A stretch of 6,945 nt of DNA from DYGX01 sp035325905 (GCA_035325905.1 DAOKYY010000140.1:1-6945), one strand, 5' to 3'. Positions 1-6,945 are shown, counted from the first letter of the stretch. Program-made: numbers and translations. The notes: generated from the letters alone by a model not told the origin.

Positions 1-513
1 GTGTTCGGCGGGCGCGGCGCGCTCGAAGGAGACGCGCAGCACCAGCCGCCCCAGTTGCAATTCGTCTTCGTGGCGCAGCACGCGGCTCTGATGCGGCAGC
101 AGGCGCTCGCCGTTGAGAAACGTCCCGTTGAGGCTGCCCAGGTCCTCGATCAGCGCCGTGCCGAACTGGCGCGAAATCCGCACGTGCCGCCGCGAAACGC
201 CCATCTCGACCGCGTCGTAGCCGGTCAGGTCGATGTCCGGGCGGCGGTCCGCGCTGGCGCGGCCTAGCACGCACTCGCGGCGGAGCGACACCTCAAAGTG
301 TTGCCCGGTGTGCGCCACGCGGAGCAGCAAGACGCTCTCTTCGCCGAAGTAAGCTGTTCCCCAGCGCACGCTGCGCTGGAGCGCGTGCACGGCGGGCGGC
401 ATCTGCGCGGCGCGAGCGCGCTCTCCCACCGGCAGCAGATGCCCGCAGTTGGCACAGATCAGGGCGTCTGCCGGGTTTGCGCGCTGGCAATTCTGGCAGA
501 CCTGCGCGCTCAC
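1..513 (-). CDS. Zinc-ribbon and FHA-domain protein, C-terminus cut by window edge
   Basis: The frame is open from a GTG at 513 to base 1 with no stop, giving at least 171 residues. Residues 6-23 hold two CxxC pairs (C6/C9 and C20/C23), a zinc-ribbon knuckle. After a linker comes a forkhead-associated domain at about residues 75-163. Its hallmarks are visible: GR at 84-85, SRRH at 107-110 and DLGSLNGTFLNG at 124-135. FHA domains bind phosphothreonine peptides, usually as readers of Ser/Thr kinase signalling; here that role is inferred from the family. The FHA core is complete, so little need be missing unless another domain lies beyond the edge. The GTG start is chosen because a GGGAG ribosome binding site (525-521) sits 7 bases upstream and because it lies one base past the stop of the acyltransferase gene. 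That spacing suggests a co-transcribed, translationally coupled pair. The ligand is unknown. Confidence 0.88.
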   Translation of the reverse strand, partial: MSAQVCQNCQRANPADALICANCGHLLPVGERARAAQMPPAVHALQRSVRWGTAYFGEESVLLLRVAHTGQHFEVSLRRECVLGRASADRRPDIDLTGYDAVEMGVSRRHVRISRQFGTALIEDLGSLNGTFLNGERLLPHQSRVLRHEDELQLGRLVLRVSFERAAPAEH

Positions 514-514
514 G

Positions 515-1615
515 TCAGTACTCCCGCTTGACGCTGGGCGCGATCAACGTGTTGCGCGTGCCATTACCGAAATGGAGCGTGCGCTCTGGCAGCACCTGCA
601 CGCGGTAGCCGCGCGCGGCGGCCCAGTCGAGCGCTTCGTGCAGCGCGGCCAGGCCCTGGACCACGCGGTCCGCGCGCGCGTACCCCAGCCGGTAGCCGAG
701 GAAGATCGGCATCCGGCGGTAGAAGTCGAGCGCGACTTTCAGCGCGTCCCGCAGCCGGGCCGGATCGGTCAGCTCAGGATAGTCGGCCAGCGGGCGCGCA
801 CCGTGGAGCTTGTAATTCCGGTAGACGACTTCGAGCAGCACGTGGCGGTGAAAGTAGTACGCCAGGTCCGCCCCGTGCGGGATAGCGTGCTCAGGCGGCA
901 GATCGACCGGGCGGCCATCGGGCGCGGTCATTTCCAGCCGGAAAGCGTAGCGGTCTTCAACCGGCGCCTCGCCATGCCCGTTAACCGGCGCGGGGATCAG
1001 CGCCTGGATGCGCGCCATCATCTCGGCGCTGGCCTCGTCGATTGCCTCGCGGCGGGCGCGCGCCGAAGCAGGATTGGGGACCGGGGGCATCAGCGCGCCG
1101 ATGTTTACGCTCAGCGAGGGACGACCCAGGCGCAGGATGCGGCTCACCGCCCCGCGCATCCCGCCGAAGCCAATCGGCAGGATCGGCGCGCCGGTCCGCT
1201 GGCTGAGCCAGGCGACGCCGGGCCGCGCCGAGCGGATCGCGTCGTCCCAGATGCCGCCTTCAGGAAACGCGCCGAGCACGTGCCCGCGCTCCAGCACGGC
1301 GCTCGCTTCGTGTAACGCGGCGCGGTCGACATAGCCGCGCCGGATCGGGATAAACTTGTACCATCCGGCGATCAGCGAGAACGTCGCGTCCATCGGCACG
1401 TCGCCATTGCCAACCAGCTCAGGGATATGCGGCAGGTTAACGACCATCAGCGCGGCCTCGATTGCCGCCAGGTGATTGCCGATCGCGATATACGGCCCTT
1501 GCCGGGGCACGTTCTCCAACCCGGTAACGGTCGTGCGTGTCAAAAGCGCCTGCATGGCGCGGCCCACCCAACGAGCCGCCTGCCGGCGATAGAAATAGCG
1601 AACCCGCTTGGACAT
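515..1615 (-). CDS. PlsC-like 1-acylglycerol-3-phosphate acyltransferase family protein
   Basis: This 366-residue protein belongs to the glycerolipid acyltransferase (PlsC/LPLAT) superfamily, which moves acyl chains from acyl-CoA or acyl-ACP onto lysophospholipid-type acceptors at the membrane. The four family blocks appear in order: NHLAAIE (47-53, HX4E where HX4D is usual), PIRRG (90-94), FPEGGIWDD (117-125, in place of the usual FPEGTRS) and ILPIGF (145-150). The catalytic His48 and acidic Glu53 are present. The basic N-terminus and residues 20-30 could lie on the membrane. Typical PlsC proteins are about 200-260 residues. The extra tail here, about 210-366, has no domain I recognise. The start is the first ATG of the frame; GAGG lies about 12 bases upstream, which is long spacing. 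The gene is first in a unit with the FHA gene and lies behind the sigma-factor terminator, so it probably has its own promoter. The altered motifs mean the acceptor may not be lysophosphatidate. Confidence 0.87.
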   Translation of the reverse strand: MSKRVRYFYRRQAARWVGRAMQALLTRTTVTGLENVPRQGPYIAIGNHLAAIEAALMVVNLPHIPELVGNGDVPMDATFSLIAGWYKFIPIRRGYVDRAALHEASAVLERGHVLGAFPEGGIWDDAIRSARPGVAWLSQRTGAPILPIGFGGMRGAVSRILRLGRPSLSVNIGALMPPVPNPASARARREAIDEASAEMMARIQALIPAPVNGHGEAPVEDRYAFRLEMTAPDGRPVDLPPEHAIPHGADLAYYFHRHVLLEVVYRNYKLHGARPLADYPELTDPARLRDALKVALDFYRRMPIFLGYRLGYARADRVVQGLAALHEALDWAAARGYRVQVLPERTLHFGNGTRNTLIAPSVKREY

Positions 1616-1645
1616 TCGACGTCTTCATCCTCGACAACAGCGCGC

Positions 1646-1666
1646 CGCCGGCCGGGGTTGCCGGCG
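1646..1666 (-). other. Hairpin in the leader of the acyltransferase gene
   Basis: A perfect 7-bp inverted repeat, CGCCGGC (1646-1652) and GCCGGCG (1660-1666), has a 7-base loop. On the minus-strand transcript it would fold about 30 bases before the acyltransferase ATG. No U-tract follows it, so it is not an intrinsic terminator. GC-rich repeats of this size arise by chance in such DNA, and no function can be assigned. Confidence 0.35.
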
Positions 1667-1692
1667 TAACCTGCCCAATCCGCCCCTCAGAA

Positions 1693-1724
1693 ACTATAAC
1701 CTACCTGCCGGGCGCCTGCATCAA
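1693..1724 (-). promoter_or_regulatory. Possible promoter of the acyltransferase-FHA unit
   Basis: On the minus strand a TATAGT hexamer (1698-1693, 5 of 6 matches to the -10 consensus) lies in one of the few AT-rich patches of this gap, 77 bases before the acyltransferase start. The best -35-like hexamer upstream is TTGATG (1724-1719), but the 20-base spacer is longer than the usual 16-18. Some promoter is expected here, because the sigma-factor gene upstream ends at a terminator. This particular one is only a candidate. Confidence 0.35.
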
Positions 1725-1749
1725 ATTCGGACGCGCTGGCGCCAGCAGC

Positions 1750-1789
1750 AAAACGCGAACGACCAGGGGAAATCGCCCGGTCGTTCGCG
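1750..1789 (-). terminator. Intrinsic terminator of the sigma-factor gene
   Basis: A perfect 11-bp stem, CGCGAACGACC (1754-1764) and GGTCGTTCGCG (1779-1789), encloses a 14-base loop that can extend the helix with a further GGG/CCC pairing past one bulged base. On the minus-strand transcript the stem is followed directly by UUUU (1753-1750). It begins 34 bases after the sigma-factor stop, in the right orientation for that gene. The short U-tract and the strong stem fit a rho-independent terminator. It separates the sigma gene from the acyltransferase unit. Confidence 0.82.
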
Positions 1790-1823
1790 CTCGGACACCG
1801 TATTGAGATCAGCGCGTTATGCG

Positions 1824-2915
1824 TTATTCAAGGTATTCGCTCAGCCCATAATCGGACTGCATCTGGCGCAGCTTGCTCAGCGCGGCGTGCTGCAACTGGC
1901 GGATCCGCTCGCGGCTGTAGCCCATCAACTGGCCGATCTGCGACATGCTGTGCGTGTCGCCGTCGTCCAGGCCGAACCGCAGGCGGATGATCTGCGCCTC
2001 GCGGTGCGGCAGCGCGCCCAGCAAGAAGCTGATCGACTCGACCAGAAGCTGGCGCGCGGCGGCTTCTTCTGGCAGCGCGCTCTCCTGGTCGGCGACCAGG
2101 TCAGCGCGCGGGCGGTTTTCCTCGTCGCCGATCAGCTCGTCGAGCTGCACCGGCTCGCGGGCAGCCATCATCGTCGTCTCGACTTGCTCGGCGGTCAGCT
2201 CGGTCTCGTTCGCCAGCTCCTCGTAGGTCGGCTCGCGGCCCAGCTCTTGCGCCAGCCGCTCGCTGACACGGCGCAGCCGGCCCCAACGCTGGCCCTGGTT
2301 GATCGGCAGGCGAATCGTGCGGCCCCGGTCTCCGGCAGCGCGGGCGATCGACTGGCGGATCCACCACGTCGCGTAGGTGCTCAGGCGCACGCCGCGCGCC
2401 GGGTCGAAGCGATCGACGGCTTTCATCAGGCCGAGATTGCCCTCCTGGATCAGGTCCGGCAGCGGCAGGCCGCGCCCCTGGTATTTCTTGGCGATTGAGA
2501 TCACCAGGCGCGTGTTCGCCATGATCAGCTCGCGGCGGGCGGCGTCGCCTAGCTCGATCACTTCGTCGAGGGCGTCGCGCGTCTCGTCCGAGTTATCGCT
2601 GTTGCGACGCTCGGCGGCTTCGCTCGCGGCCTGGACCAGCTTGGCGAGCGCCTGCTCGCGGTCGGCAGGAATCGGCTCAGAAATCGGTCGAATGTCTCGA
2701 AAATAAAACTGCAACATGTCGGCGTCGGCCGGCGGGATGTAGCTGGCATTATTGGTGTACTCGGTCGCTTCCACGATTTCTCCAGTCCTTTCGGTCGAAG
2801 TCGCGGCCAGCTCCATGAGCAACGCCTCAACTTCGTGAAGGGCCTGAGCTTCAAGCAGCTCGGCGAGAGTCGTGGGGTCCAGGGAAGCGTCGGAGAGATC
2901 AAGTCTGGCTACCAT
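1824..2915 (-). CDS. RNA polymerase sigma-70 family factor (group 1/2, RpoD-like)
   Basis: The product (363 residues from the chosen start) is a primary-type sigma factor that directs RNA polymerase to promoters. Region 1.2 is at about 65-75. Region 2 is at 125-193, with the core-binding stretch, DLIQEGNLGLMKAVDRFD and the -10 reading helix YATWWIRQSI at 181-190. Region 3 is at about 199-270. Region 4 is at 298-350, with the -35 helix containing RERIRQ. The N-terminus is short and acidic and lacks a recognisable region 1.1. In region 3.0 the segment after RTIRLP reads INQGQRW where E. coli RpoD has VHMIETI, so the His and Glu at the extended -10 contact site become Asn and Gln. An upstream GTG at 2975 would add 20 residues, but the ATG at 2915 has a much better ribosome binding site. 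The gene has its own promoter and terminator. It could be the housekeeping factor or a group 2 paralogue; the sequence does not decide. Confidence 0.93.
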   Translation of the reverse strand: MVARLDLSDASLDPTTLAELLEAQALHEVEALLMELAATSTERTGEIVEATEYTNNASYIPPADADMLQFYFRDIRPISEPIPADREQALAKLVQAASEAAERRNSDNSDETRDALDEVIELGDAARRELIMANTRLVISIAKKYQGRGLPLPDLIQEGNLGLMKAVDRFDPARGVRLSTYATWWIRQSIARAAGDRGRTIRLPINQGQRWGRLRRVSERLAQELGREPTYEELANETELTAEQVETTMMAAREPVQLDELIGDEENRPRADLVADQESALPEEAAARQLLVESISFLLGALPHREAQIIRLRFGLDDGDTHSMSQIGQLMGYSRERIRQLQHAALSKLRQMQSDYGLSEYLE

Positions 2916-2924
2916 TGCTGTACG

Positions 2925-2931
2925 CCTTTCC
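2925..2931 (-). promoter_or_regulatory. Ribosome binding site fixing the sigma-factor start
   Basis: The minus strand reads GGAAAGG at 2931-2925, 9 bases before the ATG at 2915. The competing in-frame GTG at 2975 has only an AGGA about 15 bases upstream. This favours the shorter, 363-residue protein. Confidence 0.6.
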
Positions 2932-2935
2932 ACGT

Positions 2936-2952
2936 GCAAGCGGGGAGCTTGC
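2936..2952 (-). other. Hairpin just upstream of the sigma-factor ribosome binding site
   Basis: A perfect 6-bp inverted repeat, GCAAGC (2936-2941) and GCTTGC (2947-2952), has a 5-base loop. On the sigma transcript it ends 4 bases before the GGAAAGG ribosome binding site. If the shorter start is right, this lies in the roughly 100-base untranslated leader, where it could affect ribosome access. This is inference from position only. Confidence 0.4.
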
Positions 2953-3025
2953 TGGCCGCACCGTTGGTAAATCACCAGCCATCTTCATCCTACACGTTCC
3001 GACCCCAGATTGCAATATAATTATG

Positions 3026-3054
3026 ATTAGAATAAGATAAACGTTTCCCCTCAA
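3026..3054 (-). promoter_or_regulatory. Probable sigma-70 promoter of the sigma-factor gene
   Basis: On the minus strand TTGAGG (3054-3049, 4 of 6 matches to the -35 consensus) and TCTAAT (3031-3026, 5 of 6 matches to the -10 consensus) are separated by exactly 17 bases, inside a marked AT-rich island. Transcription would begin near 3019, giving a leader of roughly 100 bases. CATAAT, which overlaps this box just downstream, is an alternative -10. Confidence 0.6.
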
Positions 3055-3073
3055 GTCGCTCGCCATTCATGGG

Positions 3074-3143
3074 CCGAGTCGACGGCTTGCCGGGGAAGTC
3101 CGGGTGAGCGGACGTCTTTTCACCGTCTCGCGGTGACTCTCGG
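3074..3143. other. Cluster of inverted repeats in the divergent gap
   Basis: Two hairpins lie inside an outer pairing. GTCCG (3098-3102) pairs with CGGAC (3109-3113), and TCACCG (3120-3125) pairs with CGGTGA (3131-3136). CCGAG (3074-3078) can close the whole with CTCGG (3139-3143). On the plus strand, TTTT follows the first hairpin after three bases, giving an attenuator-like look. The segment lies upstream of both the sigma promoter and the protease gene. I cannot match it to a known RNA family, and it may be chance pairing in GC-rich DNA. Confidence 0.3.
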
Positions 3144-3446
3144 TTGTTAATGAGCGCAGGCGGACCACAATCTGTCTCAACGATATGAGATCATCGCGGG
3201 AGCGGCATGGACTAGATGGTTTATTTAGCTATAGGTCAGGTGGGGGATTTGACTGGTGCAGCAGGCCTCCGCCGGGCGATTGCTGGCGCGCCCATTGTGA
3301 TCTGGAGGTTTGGCGCTAAAAAGATTAGAATTAAGCAGGAAAAACACTTTGAGGCATGGGGCTGCCAGCCGGCACATGCATCCGTATTGAGCGCCGGCGC
3401 TGCGCGCGCCATCGGATCCGTGGGTGACTCGTCAAAGACACGCCAG
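3144..3446 (+). other. Upstream region of the protease gene, possibly an N-terminal extension
   Basis: The protease frame stays open upstream to an ATG at 3216, which would add 77 residues. That stretch is less GC-rich than the gene body. It has no clear ribosome binding site, since GGGAG lies 13 bases before the ATG. It reads as low-quality coding sequence, and the Pro-rich tail and membrane segments begin only after 3447. I therefore treat it as mainly noncoding. A TAGAAT hexamer at 3326-3331 could be a -10 box, but no matching -35 is seen. No other gene or RNA is recognisable here. Confidence 0.35.
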
Positions 3447-4151
3447 ATGAACGTTTCACCGTTAAATGCGCCCAGGCGCAAGACAGGCGAGCTGCCGCCG
3501 GTCGAGCCGATCGAGCAAGACGTCCAGGCTAGCCGGCCCCCGCCCGTCGAGCCACCCCCCACCCGCCCCAGCGAGCTGGCGGCTTATGGCCTGCTGCTGG
3601 GCGTTGCGATGATCGCGCTGGCCGCGATCTGGCGGCTGGCGCTTGGCGATGAATCCCTGTCGACGTGGTTCCCGGCGGACCGCTGGGCGTTCAATCTCAT
3701 GATCGGGGCGCTGGCGGGCTTGGTCTTCTCCATCGCCGCGTGGGCCGTCTTCCGCAAAGTCCCCTCATTCCGGCACATCAAGACCTTGATCCTGCGCACC
3801 ATCGACATGCAGACCCTCTCAACGCGCCACGCGGTGATGTTCGGGCTGATTGCGGGCATCCCGGAGGAAATCCTGTTTCGCGGAGCGGTCCAGCCTGCGA
3901 TTGGCTGGCTGCTGACGGCGCTGCTTTTCGGCGTGCTGCACGGCGTAACGCCCGCCTATTTCGTCTACGCGACGCTGGCGAGCGTGCTGCTCGGCGGCTT
4001 AGCAGACTGGAGCGGGGGGCTGTGGGCGCCGATCGCGGCGCATACTACGATCGATATCAGTATGTTTCTGCTGCTGATGCGCACCTGGCGGCGACGGCAG
4101 CGACGCGCTCAGCGCCAGCGCGAGCGCATGGAAAACACGCTGGCGGGCTGA
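3447..4151 (+). CDS. CPBP family intramembrane metalloprotease
   Basis: The product (234 residues from the chosen ATG) belongs to the CPBP/CAAX-protease-like (Abi) family of multi-spanning membrane proteins related to the prenyl-protease Rce1. The three family motifs are complete and in order: EEILFR (140-145, EExxxR), FGVLH (161-165, FxxxH) and HTTID (199-203, HxxxN/D), which supply the likely metal ligands and catalytic Glu. A Pro-rich N-tail (about 15-40) precedes hydrophobic segments near 44-65 and 82-101 and others around the motifs. The C-terminus is an Arg-rich tail (about 213-228), expected on the cytoplasmic side. Bacterial members are often of unknown substrate; a role in envelope proteolysis or peptide export is family inference only. 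The start is uncertain: ATG 3447 has only AAAGA about 8 bases upstream, GTG 3420 and ATG 3216 are alternatives in the same frame. The gene stands alone and converges on the next gene with a 12-base gap. Confidence 0.85.
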   Translation: MNVSPLNAPRRKTGELPPVEPIEQDVQASRPPPVEPPPTRPSELAAYGLLLGVAMIALAAIWRLALGDESLSTWFPADRWAFNLMIGALAGLVFSIAAWAVFRKVPSFRHIKTLILRTIDMQTLSTRHAVMFGLIAGIPEEILFRGAVQPAIGWLLTALLFGVLHGVTPAYFVYATLASVLLGGLADWSGGLWAPIAAHTTIDISMFLLLMRTWRRRQRRAQRQRERMENTLAG

Positions 4152-4163
4152 CTGGCGGGCGCG

Positions 4164-4568
4164 TCAGACCCGCGCTTCCAACGCTTCGATCACTTGCCGG
4201 AACACCTCGATCCGCAGCGTGACGTCGGGCTGGGCGGTCAGGTCGGCCTGCTCAATCGAGATCACTTCCAGACCGGGGAAGAACGCTTCATAATCTAACT
4301 GCCCCAGCGTCGCCGGATCGTCGACATGCACGACCAGCGGCTTGTGGAAGCCGTTGCTGTTCAACCGCTGGGCGACCGCTTCCAGATCGCCCACCGACAG
4401 CACCACCAGAAAATCATGCCGCCGCTGGAGGTCGATCTCCTTCGCGTGCGCGTAGTACGCCAGGTCGAAGCGCCCGCGCACATAATGCGAGAGAAGCGTC
4501 ACCACGGCCTGGGTCTGCTGGTCGGGCGCGGCGATTACCCCGCCAAAAGGCTTGCGTGAAGAACTCAT
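4164..4568 (-). CDS. Small hypothetical protein, 134 residues
   Basis: I do not recognise this family. The product is soluble, acidic, and lacks a signal peptide, membrane segment or cysteine pair. Its sequence suggests alternating beta strands and helices: strand-like stretches such as HDFLVVLSV (51-59), PLVVHV (77-82) and LEVISI (100-105) are separated by helical ones. It ends with a helix rich in Glu and Ala. The ATG at 4568 is preceded by GAGAG with 9-base spacing, a reasonable ribosome binding site. Base composition and codon use match the neighbours, which argues for a real gene rather than a shadow. It stands alone, convergent with the protease gene, so the context gives no functional clue. 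No U-tract terminator is seen in the 12-base gap; only weak 5-bp pairings span the two stop codons. Confidence 0.72.
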   Translation of the reverse strand: MSSSRKPFGGVIAAPDQQTQAVVTLLSHYVRGRFDLAYYAHAKEIDLQRRHDFLVVLSVGDLEAVAQRLNSNGFHKPLVVHVDDPATLGQLDYEAFFPGLEVISIEQADLTAQPDVTLRIEVFRQVIEALEARV

Positions 4569-4676
4569 TAGCGTCCGCTCTCTCCAAACTGCGTTGTTCG
4601 CGCCGGGTTGCCTGATTGTACAGGCATTCCGCCAAAAACAGAAATCCTCTCGCGCGCCGCTAATTTTTACAGGTCT

Positions 4677-4710
4677 TTGATAGGCGCGCGGGCCGAAGGC
4701 CGTGTATACT
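4677..4710 (+). promoter_or_regulatory. Candidate promoter for glmS and its leader
   Basis: TATACT at 4705-4710 matches the -10 consensus at 5 of 6 positions. The only good -35-like hexamer nearby is TTGATA (4677-4682, 5 of 6), but the spacer is 22 bases, well above the usual 16-18, and contains a GGCC-gaa-GGCC inverted repeat (4691-4701). Either another -35 is used, or an activator distorts the spacer, or this is not the promoter. Transcription would start near 4717. Confidence 0.35.
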
Positions 4711-4716
4711 GCACAT

Positions 4717-5093
4717 CAAGCCCACTTGTTAGTCAGCGCCGGCGCCCGGCGCAGGAGGTGTCACGGACCGGAAACGAGGGGACCCTAGCGCAAGGCCCTG
4801 CCGCGCCCGGCAGGGAGACGAGGTGGCGGTTTCTCACCGTGGGGTGAGACTAACCCCGGACGCTCCGGGGGAAAATCGAGGCTTCTGCGGATGCCGCCAG
4901 GGCGCACACCACCGCCCTCGAGCGTACCCCTCCCAAACGCAGCCGCGTCACAAAGACCACGGGCAACCGTGGCCCAGAACCACGCGGCAGTGGTGATCGA
5001 CCCAGCATTGGCTTTGCCCGACCATCCGGCCTATCACCTGGCGGGCGCCGCCTGGTTATCCCTGCGCCGCGCCTGCCCCTGGGAGGAATCAGC
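4717..5093 (+). promoter_or_regulatory. Long structured 5' leader of glmS, candidate cis-regulatory RNA
   Basis: About 377 bases without a convincing gene run up to the glmS start and carry many strong hairpins. GCGCCGG/CCGGCGC is at 4736-4752 (7 bp, 3-base loop). CCCTGCC/GGCAGGG is at 4796-4815 (7 bp). TCTCACC/GGTGAGA is at 4832-4849 (7 bp), extendable by GGTT (4828-4831)/AACC (4852-4855) across a 2-base bulge. CCCCGGA/TCCGGGG is at 4854-4870 (7 bp, sharing two bases with the last). AGGGCG/CGCCCT is at 4899-4918. CCACGG/CCGTGG is at 4957-4972, with a GCAA tetraloop. GGCGG/CCGCC is at 5040-5052. CCTCCCA (4929-4935) is complementary to the glmS ribosome binding-site segment TGGGAGG (5080-5086). 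No U-tract follows the hairpins, so control at translation is likelier than attenuation. GlcN-6-P sensing is an inference from position only. Confidence 0.5.
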
Positions 5094-6935
<1,842 letters not shown>

Positions 6936-6945
6936 GCCGCCGCGC

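Noticed and set aside
449..1315. A 288-codon plus-strand frame opposite the acyltransferase gene.
   Set aside because: It lies against a gene with recognisable catalytic motifs, has no family features and no good ribosome binding site, and looks like a composition artefact.
2916..2975. N-terminal extension of the sigma factor from the GTG at 2975.
   Set aside because: The ribosome binding site for that GTG is poor and distant, whereas the ATG at 2915 has GGAAAGG at 9 bases. The added residues do not look like sigma region 1.
3090..3145. Resemblance of GGGGAAGTCCGGGTGAGCGG to parts of the cobalamin riboswitch or RNase P RNA.
   Set aside because: The conserved remainder of either RNA (the B12-box with its GCCACTG segment, or the RNase P P4 strands) is absent, and the region is too short for RNase P RNA.
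4148..4173. Bidirectional terminator between the convergent protease and hypothetical genes.
   Set aside because: Only 5-bp pairings (CTGAC/GTCAG and GCGGG/CCCGC) with 9-10 base loops are present, they exclude each other, and no T-tract lies on either side.
4735..4870. Possible glmS ribozyme, because AGCGCC (4735-4740), GACGAGG (4817-4823) and a following GGTTT resemble its landmarks.
   Set aside because: The rest of the core is missing: there is no AUCG...UCGGCGG-AUGCC segment after GACGAGG, and over 70 bases with several elements separate the first two landmarks. The matches are short and could be chance. An Infernal search with RF00234 would decide; a significant hit would overturn this.

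Overview
The window is GC-rich bacterial chromosome with dense, ordinary gene packing. It holds six protein genes, one cut by the left edge, and no mobile element, CRISPR array, tRNA or rRNA that I can see. The lineage cannot be fixed from sequence alone. The high GC content, the form of the sigma factor and the zinc-ribbon/FHA protein would fit Chloroflexota, but this is a low-confidence inference.

Left part, minus strand (1-3054). A sigma-70 family factor (2915 to 1824) is transcribed from a plausible sigma-70-type promoter (about 3054-3026). It ends at a clear intrinsic terminator (1789-1750), so it looks monocistronic. Beyond the terminator is a two-gene unit: a PlsC-like acyltransferase (1615 to 515), then a zinc-ribbon plus FHA protein (513 to beyond base 1). 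The FHA gene starts one base after the acyltransferase stop, so the two are probably translationally coupled.

Middle (2976-4568). A 471-base divergent gap contains the sigma promoter and a short cluster of inverted repeats. A CPBP-family intramembrane protease gene follows on the plus strand (3447-4151, start uncertain). It converges, with a 12-base gap, on a small unrecognised minus-strand gene (4568 to 4164).

Right part (4569-6935). A 525-base gap precedes glmS, which encodes the enzyme that commits fructose-6-phosphate to amino-sugar and cell-envelope synthesis. Bases 4569-4676 show nothing recognisable apart from the ribosome binding site of the minus-strand gene. From about 4717 to the glmS start is a long leader with at least seven good hairpins, a GNRA-type tetraloop, and a 7-base segment complementary to the glmS ribosome binding site. 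It lacks the conserved core of the known glmS ribozyme. It is the most interesting element here and a candidate undescribed cis-regulatory RNA.

Two of the genes concern envelope supply (phospholipid-type acylation and GlcN-6-P synthesis), one is a membrane protease, and two are regulatory (sigma factor, FHA protein). No single pathway links the whole window.
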